From the NCBI RefSeq assembly GCF_963678635.1, contig NC_087065.1, forward strand, positions 56,510,397 through 56,574,396: a stretch of 64,000 bases of DNA, given 5' to 3'. Under the pieces are notes generated by a model. The model saw nothing but the letters and a program-made list of their open reading frames with translations, ran no database searches and was not told the DNA's origin. Every line of letters starts with the position of its first letter. The first letter of the stretch is position 1. The stretch comes from Symsagittifera roscoffensis. Lineage: Eukaryota > Xenacoelomorpha > Acoela > Convolutidae. This document shows, one piece after another, positions 56,401 through 64,000 of the stretch. Made by a program: the position numbers and the translations under genes.

Positions 56401-58157
56401 CCTAACTCTATTTGTGTTGACCACGCATCCTGTTTTACTAGTCAGAATTTTAAATGATTTTGTAATTCTCTTAATATCAAATTAATATTTTGTACAGTTG
56501 GGGACCATCGTTCTAACGGTCTTGTAGAAAAACTTGTTCATACTGTAAAAATCAAGTTATTAGCAATGTCTTTAGAACAACAAAAACCTACATTACAAAC
56601 TGCCATCTCGAAAATCATTTGGAATTTACGATCTTCCTTTCAATCAAAAATAAAACGCTCACCGTTCGAAATACACTTTAATAGAAAACCGAACACGATC
56701 TGGAAGCAATTGGCATCTAGTAAATTATCCGGTGGATTTTTAGACAAAGGGAAGTCGATCTTAAGCAGAGAAAGGGCCCTTGACTGGAACGCTGACGATC
56801 GGATAGAGGACGGATACAAAGACTTTCTTGTACCGAAAAAGAACCAGTCACCATTGGAGAAAGTCTACGATTCAGACCTTCCTACAACCTCAAAACCTTC
56901 ATCTTGTTGAGTGTCCTTAAACAGTCCGTTTAAAGGTAATTTACTACAAAAAACCAACGGAAGTATAAACGGAAATCCCTTCTATAAACAATTAGGCCAG
57001 AAAAAAATAAACTCAACAAAATCCACGGTTGAACTATCCGACGGAAAAATCATTAGAAAATCGGACATCGCCATCCCAAAGTCTAAACCCTCTACAATCC
57101 GTTCATTCAAAGGAAATATCTCTTTTCCCTCTTTTTCTAACAGTGATTTACAAGTAGGTCCAAGAAAGACAAACAAATCGAAGACGCGGAAACTAGTCAC
57201 TAAGACAGGACGACACACAGAGTCTTTCACCCCGGTCACCACCAGATCTAGAGGAACGAAACAGCCTACTAAATTCAACAAATCGAAGCGAAACCGAAAT
57301 AAAGCCTCGACTTCGAACACAGGATACTTAGCAGGTGATGAATCCATGTTCATTCCGTCGGATACGTCGGACATTAGTGATTGGGAATGGATTGCGGGAG
57401 GTTTTCCATGCAGAGAAATGATAAAAAAACGCTTCATTTCAGATAACCTCATTTTTAATGAAGAACCTATCCCATCATTAGATCCTCAAACATATCAAAC
57501 TAATATAAAATCTGACATTTTAGACGAACAACTTCAATCTACAGATACAGCGGAATGCCCAATTAGTATAAAGCCAGCACCTCAAACTACCTCACACCCA
57601 CCTGGCGAATCTTCTACCGCTACGACAACAGAGGGCCCAAACACTCCTTCGGATTCAACAAAAGCATTGGAAGGAGAAAATCCGGTCGAATTTCGAGTCT
57701 TTGAGATAGAGGACCCCTTTGACCAAATTGCAACTAGTGAGGAAAAACATCCTAAAGAAATCACTATCACCGGTAATGAATTTAAATTAAGTCGTTCAAG
57801 TCGAAATGTTTGTCCCCCACAATTCCATGGCAAGCGATATTACATAGATATTATAGATGAGTTCGAAAACCAACCAGGCTCCGCTAATAACCCTATATCT
57901 CTGGACGAGGGTAACAGCTCGGGCTCCCCCACACAAACCTTCAGAGAGAATCTCTCGGATAACCAGACCCACATTTGCGACACTCTACCGGAGGACCGTG
58001 CACCGGGCCCAGCGTACCCTCCATCTCCTGATCAATTCTCCATCGCCTCTACTGACGAATCCCTAAAGATGCGGTGAATAGTTTCGACAACTACATCGAC
58101 TTAGACAGTGAAATTTTTAACGCCGAGCTAGAAAAATTCATGGAAGGGGACAACTAA
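53459..58157 (+). pseudogene. pol of the Gypsy element (disrupted polyprotein)
   Basis: Protease: a VDSASPISFL motif at about 53708, a DSA variant of the retropepsin D[ST]GA. Reverse transcriptase: 54150-55080, with catalytic Asp in TSLDLKNAYSQL and YLDDILVAS. RNase H: 55100-55480, with IDAS, NELELL, TDHKALL and TDLISR. Integrase: a zinc-binding HX3H...CX2C region near 56040-56160, then catalytic D (LDFAGP), D (VDHASCF) and E (GLVEKL). A long basic, Ser/Pro-rich tail (56911-58150) follows with RSSRNVCPPQF, as in Gypsy Pol C-termini. Breaks: frame changes near 54490, 55100, 55490 and 58070; stops at 55190, 56455 and 56908. Confidence 0.9.
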
Positions 58158-58443
58158 ACTCAATCAAAAACTTGAAAACTCGCATTTAGTCATTTATAAT
58201 CGTACTAGTATTTTGTTTCAGCGCAGTTAGAGTTTACCTATTTATAACTAGGGATTGTAATCCGCCGGAATTAGGAATTATATCATTCTTTCTAATTCAG
58301 TCATTCCTTCGGAGCACTAAAATTTCATTTGTTATATCGTGCAGTATTTAATTTTCAATCCTTGTTGGACTTCTCGAGAGGGAGAAAAAGGGTTAGATAA
58401 CATGTTATGTATCATGGCGCTTGGTACTTCAATTTTTTTCCCA

Positions 58444-58453
58444 CTAAGGGGAA
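58444..58453 (+). other. Polypurine tract
   Basis: AAGGGGAA immediately precedes the 3' LTR, the expected plus-strand primer site of an LTR element. Confidence 0.75.
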
Positions 58454-58666
58454 TGTTGCGAATCTTACCATTCGTCTTATTTCATTTAATTAGTCTTAAA
58501 GTATCTTAACTGGTTAATTTAGATTTGACCTTGTTATCTTCATTCTCTCCGACGGAGAGAATGACCGCTCACTTTTTAATGTTTTAATTTAGAGATTATT
58601 TCACTTTTTAAACATATCTTATTTGTAACTAAGTAGAACTATCCGTAACAAAGAAACATTTTATCA
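58454..58666 (+). repeat. 3' LTR (213 bp)
   Basis: Same length and ends as the 5' LTR; followed by target duplication CCCCT. Confidence 0.93.
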
Positions 58667-58671
58667 CCCCT

Positions 58672-60006
58672 AAAAATGCAATATTTGAATCACTTAGCTG
58701 GTCATAATTTTGAGCCGTCTACGTATTGACAGAAAATTGGAAACTGTGCGAATTATATATTTCATTTAGCAGCTTTCAAAACAATAGATTTACAAAAAAA
58801 GTCGCAGATGAAATGAATTTTGAGCTTAGGGCTTTTACTCTTTTAGACGAGGCAACAATTTGGTCAATAAATCGAGCAAAAAAAATTGGCAAAAAAACAA
58901 CGAGCACAAATCCGTCTTTTATTTCGAAAGTCGGACCGATTACCAAATTATTTGGAAATAAAATGGAGCTGTTTCAACTAATGTTTTAAAAGCAGAATCG
59001 GTGCTTAAGTGGTCTCAACAATTTCAATTTTCGAGCGACCAGTTATGGAAAAAAAAATTTCGGTGAAGTGAATCGAAAATTTTTGAAAAAAAAATCGGTC
59101 CTTTTTCTGGTGAAAACGTTTTTGGTATACGAAAAAAATAGCTTCAGCCTAAAAAAGAGTATTGGACGTTATGGAGAAAGTGGCAGCCTGAGTCGAGCTG
59201 GGTTGCGGCGGTGACCACTCCCCTTTCATGAATTTATAACACAAAGTATTTCAAATGGTTGCAAAACTCTTTGATTGGCATAAATAACAATTCCAATTAA
59301 TAAATAAGTAAATAGCTCAGTAAGTTTAAGTCGACGTTCATTCTTGGAACAAAAATTGATTTTTTTTGCGAAAGTCAGCTTGTTTTTTTTTGTACTTTTG
59401 CTTTGACCTCACCTTCGATTCGGGGATATCAATGGTTGATTTTACTTATCATTATTATCCATTTCCTGGGACCAAATTTTGCTTTTCCGTTTCCTTAGCA
59501 CTCGGAAATCCTTAATGTGATTGTTGGCCACAATAAACAACAACCAGCCCTTAGATATTCAATTATCAGAGAACATGGACAGCAAATAAACCAGCAATTT
59601 CCATTATTGTTTTACAGCACTTTTTAAAAAGTTATCGGCGATAAAGTTTAACAGCACGATTCAACAGCAGGCTGAAAATAAATAGATGAAAAGTTTTAAT
59701 GCTTTTAACTACCACTTTCAGCTATCAGTTTATTATGTAGCTCTTGAAAAATCGTTTCAATAAAATGTGTGCGACATATGGTTAACACGCATTGTTTTAT
59801 TTGAATGAACTATTTTTTTAAAAGATAGCTGCATGCTGTCAAAACATCATTCCATGATAAATACATTGAAGCAGACGTCACTTGAAGCCTCAGAGATTGA
59901 AAAGCCATGTTTTGGAAATTTTATTACAATTGCCCTAGATTTTTCAATATCTGTTTATAGAGAAAGAAAGTATTTCATTTAATTTTCTAGTCTTTATTCC
60001 AATATC
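58672..60006. other. Non-coding stretch before the transporter gene
   Basis: No gene called. An 87-codon + strand frame at 58726-58989 has no recognisable motif. The sequence just left of 60032 is the likely promoter or outron of the transporter; no TATA box can be singled out in such AT-rich DNA. Confidence 0.4.
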
Positions 60007-60031
60007 AGTATTACATACCAGTAAAATAAGT
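60007..60031 (+). promoter_or_regulatory. Acceptor-like sites before the transporter start
   Basis: TTTATTCCAATATCAG (ending about 60008) and TACATACCAG (ending about 60021) lie 24 and 10 bases before the ATG. Either could be a trans-splice acceptor or the end of a 5' UTR intron. Confidence 0.35.
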
Positions 60032-60542
60032 ATGATTTCGGCGCTCGGATCGAGGTTGTTCCGGCGGAAAACACTCGAAGCCGACGTTATGAAAACCGAG
60101 CTGAACCGATGTCTGAAAACTTCCGACTTGGTTCTAATCGGAATCGGATCTATGGTTGGCAGTGGAATGTACGTTCTAACCGGGGAAATCACTCACACTA
60201 CAACCGGACCTGCAATCGTCCTCTCGTTCCTAGTCGCCGGGCTCGTGTCGGGTCTCTCGGCTTGGTGCTATGCCGAGTTCGGATCTCAAGTGCCGAAGGC
60301 TGGTTCGGCATATGTCTACACGTACTTGACAATCGGAGAGTTTGCGGCTTTCGTGATTGGCTGGAATCTCATTCTCGAGCACGTGATAGGTGCGGCAGCT
60401 ATTGTTCGGGGGTTAATGGGTTACATCAATGAGATTTCGAACGAATGGTTTGAGAACTCTCTTCCAGAAACTTTTCAGGATCAGAAGTTTGATCCCTATA
60501 CAAGCGTTATTGTTCTGGTCATATGCTGTCTAGTTTGTCTAG
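60032..60542 (+). CDS. SLC7-type cationic amino acid transporter, exon 1
   Basis: Encodes the first 170 residues of an APC-superfamily amino acid transporter of the CAT (SLC7A1-4) type, a plasma-membrane carrier for arginine/lysine/ornithine in characterised members. Family features are the N-terminal R-K-L/cationic segment, LKTSDLVLIGIGSMVGSGMY (glycine-rich TM1 substrate-site motif), AGLVSGLSAWCYAEFGSQVP, GSAYVYTYLTIGEF and GWNLILEHVIGAA. The exon ends in a consensus donor CTAG|GTGAGT, phase 1, within LVCLG. The ATG at 60032 is the first in frame and gives the usual short cytosolic N-terminus. The exact SLC7A member cannot be decided. Confidence 0.93.
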
Positions 60543-62206
60543 GTGAGTCCTGAAAAACTTTAAAATTTGTTGATTGATTTCATTAAAACTTAAAAGATTT
60601 AGCATTTTTCAAAGTCACAATTTGAAAATACATAATCAAAATTCCAAAGTTCAAAAAGACAAGAGCGCATATAGGACTTTCTTGAAGGGCATTTTAAGGG
60701 AAGTTTAGAAAAACAGACAAAAGCAATGTTTTTAAGCTTTTATTGGAAGGTTTTGACTAACAAATTGTGTCAGGCGAGGGTTCAAATTCTTGAATAGAGA
60801 TGCGTACGCCTTTTCTCTTCACGAAATTGGCTACTGCAAAGGAGAGATAACAAGAATCATAATAAATTGTTTCCCAACGATATCAAATTACAGAATTATT
60901 TTTAAAAAAATACAAACACAAATCTGAATCGTAATGGCAGAACACCATTAAATACGGCCCGTTTTCAGGTGTCTAATCGAGCGGAAAACAAATAAATAGT
61001 TAAATTCTTAGATCCAATTGATTGTTCTACGCTTTTCCTAAAAAACAAAACACTTTTTGTTTTCTTGGTCAATCAGAAATTTAAAAAATATCAGAGCCTG
61101 CCCAATATGGTCGCATTTCCTAGAATGTAGTTTTCCAATAACTTCTGAATAAAACTCTTCAATTGAATCAAAGAAGCTCCTATCAAAAAACTGACCCAGG
61201 TGAGAAAAAGTTTCAAACAATATTAAACATTTTTCGAACTTTAGCTCTTTTCGACCCTCTGGTGACTTTTTTTTCTATTTATAGCTAATGTTTGATTTGG
61301 TTTAGACTTTGTATATATGGTGTTTATGAGATACTAAGTCGCTGATTGTCAATCAAAAGCCCGGTAATGTGAGTCTCCGTCAAATTTCGTTCCTTGATTG
61401 TGGAATCAACGACAATTTTTTTTGCTTTTTTTGTAATCAAATTCATCCCTATTCTTGATAATGTGGACTTAGAGATTGTTTTCATTCGATTCTGTAGGTA
61501 ATACAGCATCACTTGAAAATTGGATTGGAGATTTCAGAGATAATATCTCCGAGGAAAAAATATTTTTGTTCCCTTCAATAAAAATGGGGAGGACCCTGCA
61601 TTCGGGTGTGTTTTAGTTATTTTTTCCTTTTTCTTTTTTTTTTGTTTTCCACGTAAAATCAAGTACCACAAATGAACATCGGAAAGTGATATATCATAAT
61701 AAAGACCTTTCAGTTGTGATTCGAAGGACAATACAAAATTTGAAGATAAATATCTCAATGTCGGAAACAAACCATTTGAAATTTTTGATTTTTGATCTGG
61801 TTTAGAGTGAATAAGTTGAGCGAGCGTGCTTAAAATAGCTATTTATGCTTAATTCTAACCGCGAAAACTTAATTTTACTGGAATAAAGTTAGTTTTTAGA
61901 GTTAGTTTGCGACATTTTTGGAATCAAAATTTCCAAAAAAAATTTTCAAAACATTTCTGCTAAAAAATGGAAAAATTTTAAATTTTTTTTTGATTTTTTA
62001 ATGATTTTTTGTTTTCTGACTCTATTCATTTTTTTTCAAATACTGTTTTCCAGTTTGCCTTTTTTATCATGACTGTCGAATATGCCCAAGTTCCAGAGAA
62101 CTTAGCTTGTAAATCTTAAGACTATGATCGGAACATTCTGTGCTATTGGCTATCCTTGTTCCTAATCGTTTTCATATCAATTTCTTAAACGTCAGTATTG
62201 TTTCAG
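60543..62206 (+). other. Intron of the transporter gene
   Basis: GTGAGT...TTTCAG, 1,664 bp, non-coding. It contains a box B-like dispersed repeat copy at about 61580-61875 and its accompanying GAACATTCTGTGCTATTGGC block at about 62131. Confidence 0.85.
61580..61875 (+). repeat. Dispersed repeat copy (box B-like family)
   Basis: Contains GCATTCGGGTGTGTTTTAG, GTTTTCCACGTAAAATCAAGTA, CATAATAAAGACCTTTCAG, TTGTGATTCGAA and GAGCGAGCGTGCTTAAAATAGC in family order. Confidence 0.65.
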
Positions 62207-63399
62207 GCGTAAAAGAGTCAGTCTTGGCCAACAATTTCCTCACATTAATCAATATCTCAGTCGCTTTCTTCGTCATCTTCGGAGGTATCTATTTCTTCAA
62301 CTGGTCCAACTTCTCCTCGCCAGATGGATTCTTTCCTTTTGGTGTGGGGTCTATTCTAGATGGAGCAGCCCAGGCATATTTCGCCTTCGTTGGCTACGAC
62401 TCAATTGCAATAGCAAGTGAAGAGGCTCTCACGCCTTCGTTTTCGATTCCGTTCGCACTCGCTTTCGACGTCCTGTTTGTCGGCTCGTTGTACTGCGCCG
62501 TATCCTTCTCGTTGATTCTTCTCGTGCCGTACGATAAAGTCGACGAAGACGCCGCCTTCGCTTCGGCTTTCAAGTACAATGGGTGGCAGTGGGCAGCGTA
62601 CGTCGTGTCTATAGGGGCCATAGCGGCCATGACTTGCGCTATGCTTGGAACTGTGTTCACGATGCCAAGATGCATTTACGCTATGGCCAACGACGGTCTG
62701 ATTTTCAGATCCCTCGCCAAAGTCAGTCCAAAAACTCAAACTCCAATTATAGCCACAATTCTGGGTTCTCTTGGGATTGCAGTTTTTGCGTTCTTTTTAA
62801 CCTTGAACGAACTTGCTGAATTTATGTCAATCGGAACTTTACTCGCCTATATAATAATCGCCCTGGCTGTTATTGTGCTCCGTTATTCGCCAAACAGTTT
62901 GCTCAAACATTCGGATTTGGACTTGAGTATAAATGAAGGACCTCGCTTGGGAAAGGCTCAAATAAACAGTCTTTCACTTTTTGTAGTTATGGTTATGGCC
63001 ACTAATCTTTTTATTGCATGTGCTTCTTGGGTCTCTGACGAGTATTTATGGCCGATGGTTGCTGTTATTTCCATTTCAAGTATTATAACCTTTGTTATTT
63101 TGATTTACTTGGATGCTATTTCAACGGAAAACCCTAATTTGAATGAGTTCAGGGTTCCCTTTGTTCCTTATTTACCTGGATTGTCAGTATTTATTAACTT
63201 TCAACTCATGACCCGGCTGAACTATTTCACGTGGATTCGCTTTGCCCTGTGGATGCTGGTCGGTTTTGTAGTTTATTTTCTATATGGAATGCGCAATAGC
63301 TCTTTGTGTCGAGAAAAAGTGGAAAATAATCAAAAAGTTTATGGATCGACGGATGAAACCAAACATCTGCATGAAGAATCTTCGATTACGAGCGAGTAG
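62207..63399 (+). CDS. SLC7-type cationic amino acid transporter, exon 2
   Basis: Starts after ATTGTTTCAG; the split Gly codon restores the family phrase LGVKES (CATs read FGVKES). It encodes residues 171-567. Landmarks are YFAFVGYDSIAIASEEALTP (conserved TM6 region with the Glu motif), MTCAMLGTVFTMPRCIYAMA, MSIGTLLAYIIIALAVIVLRY, and the C-terminal FRVPFVPYLPGLSVFINFQL, then WIRFALWMLVGFVVYFLYG. These correspond to the later membrane helices of a 14-TM CAT. The cytosolic tail is short and hydrophilic (HLHEESSITSE). The total, 567 residues, is a little shorter than vertebrate CATs (about 620-660), mostly from compact loops and tail. Confidence 0.93.
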
Positions 63400-64000
63400 A
63401 ATTAATGCTCACGAGAGCTGCAAAATCTAAATTGGTGCACTTGATTCCAAATCAAATGACCTTAAATTGTATTTATTTAATTAATTCTTGAAATAGAAAC
63501 GTATATTTAATTTTCTACTTCTAAGTTAAACATAAAACAAAGGTCTTTTCATATCTGACATAATGAATTCGAAGCAGTATTTGAAATTGTTTTCAGCGGT
63601 TTCAAATCAACAAGTTTTGTGTTTGAATCAACCTCTGCTGTTTTGAAGTGAATATCTATACCCCCACATGTTCGCATATTCTTTAAACAATCACCCGATA
63701 TACTTGTATACCCACCAACACTTGCTATTTTTGCATATTTTAAGGCTGGCCTTCGAGACATTAAACTCGGGGTAATGCAAGGGTTTTCCTCAGCATTTTT
63801 ATTGAGTTAATTGAAGGCGGAAAATAGAAACTGAATAAAAACTTTGTTAAATCAAAATTTTTACATGTTTTCTATATCAAAACTCTAATACTACTCTCGG
63901 TTGATATGCTGCAAATGTTTGAAGGTTTTCATCTGAAAATAGATTTTGACATTTTTTTCGCGCATGGCTTGTCTTTTTGATGAAATCCGGTTCCGTATTC
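63400..64000. other. 3' flank of the transporter gene
   Basis: Contains the probable 3' UTR. An AATAAA is at about 63832. A 70-codon - strand frame at 63549-63761 is open but shows no known motif and is not called. Confidence 0.4.

Larger units (their letters stand above)
52263..58666 (+). mobile_element. Ty3/Gypsy LTR retrotransposon, complete ends, disrupted coding region
   Basis: A 6,404-bp element with 213-bp LTRs starting TG and ending CA. It is flanked by a perfect 5-bp target duplication CCCCT (52258-52262 and 58667-58671). A primer-binding site TGGCGCAGTC follows the 5' LTR and a purine tract AAGGGGAA precedes the 3' LTR. The order gag, protease, reverse transcriptase, RNase H, integrase defines Ty3/Gypsy. 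The LTRs differ at four of 213 positions by eye, with no indel, so the insertion is moderately recent. The coding region has several frameshifts and stops and cannot give complete proteins. No envelope-like gene was seen. Confidence 0.93.

Noticed and set aside
56455-56910. TGA recoding in the Gypsy pol (two in-frame TGA)
   Set aside because: A TAA and several frameshifts also interrupt the same gene, and host genes end normally in TGA, so ordinary decay explains them.
58726-58989. 87-codon + strand frame right of the Gypsy element
   Set aside because: Reasonable composition but no family resemblance and no start or splice context.
63549-63761. 70-codon - strand frame after the transporter
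   Set aside because: No recognisable domain; lies in the probable 3' UTR of the transporter on the other strand.

Overview
The window reads as an AT-rich animal (metazoan) genome. Animal-type genes are present: an HDAC8-like deacetylase exon, BAG6, SRP9 and a cationic amino acid transporter (SLC7 family). Spliceosomal introns carry GT-AG and one probable GC-AG border, and non-LTR, Ty3/Gypsy, hAT-like and Tc1/mariner-like elements are scattered through. The species cannot be fixed from sequence alone. Several coding starts lie 6-25 nt after a splice-acceptor-like sequence and three genes are packed on one strand, so a spliced-leader trans-splicing animal with operons (for example a tunicate or another small invertebrate) is plausible, but this is inference.

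Layout. 1-2.3 kb: non-coding, with one dispersed repeat. 2.3-7.3 kb, + strand: last exon of an HDAC8-like gene, then a complete intronless BAG6 homologue 164 bp downstream, then an intronless SRP9. 7.3-10 kb: non-coding with short degenerate repeats. 10.0-11.6 kb, - strand: intronless Ser/Arg-rich disordered protein with about five or six 37-residue repeats. 11.9-38.4 kb, - strand: one very long gene assembled here from 17 exons whose phases all agree (about 1,660 residues, 5' end not found). Most exons are symmetric phase 1-1 and encode low-complexity, Gly/Ser/Asp/Glu-rich disordered sequence; the last exon carries a folded, Cys-containing C-terminal domain I do not recognise. Its introns hold a satellite with a two-unit higher-order period, a Tc1/mariner-like MITE, two copies of a hAT-like element, two tRNA-derived SINE copies and an unexplained motif lying 5' of several exons.

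38.4-52.2 kb: no host gene seen. It holds a decayed LINE on the - strand with a nested 407-bp / 283-bp rearrangement, and a recent 1.79-kb tandem duplication. 52.26-58.67 kb: a complete but frameshifted Ty3/Gypsy element with 213-bp LTRs and a 5-bp target duplication. 60.0-63.4 kb, + strand: a two-exon SLC7-type transporter.

The conserved genes serve unrelated housekeeping roles (deacetylation, BAG6 quality control of tail-anchored/misfolded proteins, SRP Alu domain, amino acid import). BAG6 and SRP9 both act in delivery or triage of hydrophobic proteins, so their adjacency in a possible operon is worth noting. The most novel content is the pair of - strand genes for disordered proteins.
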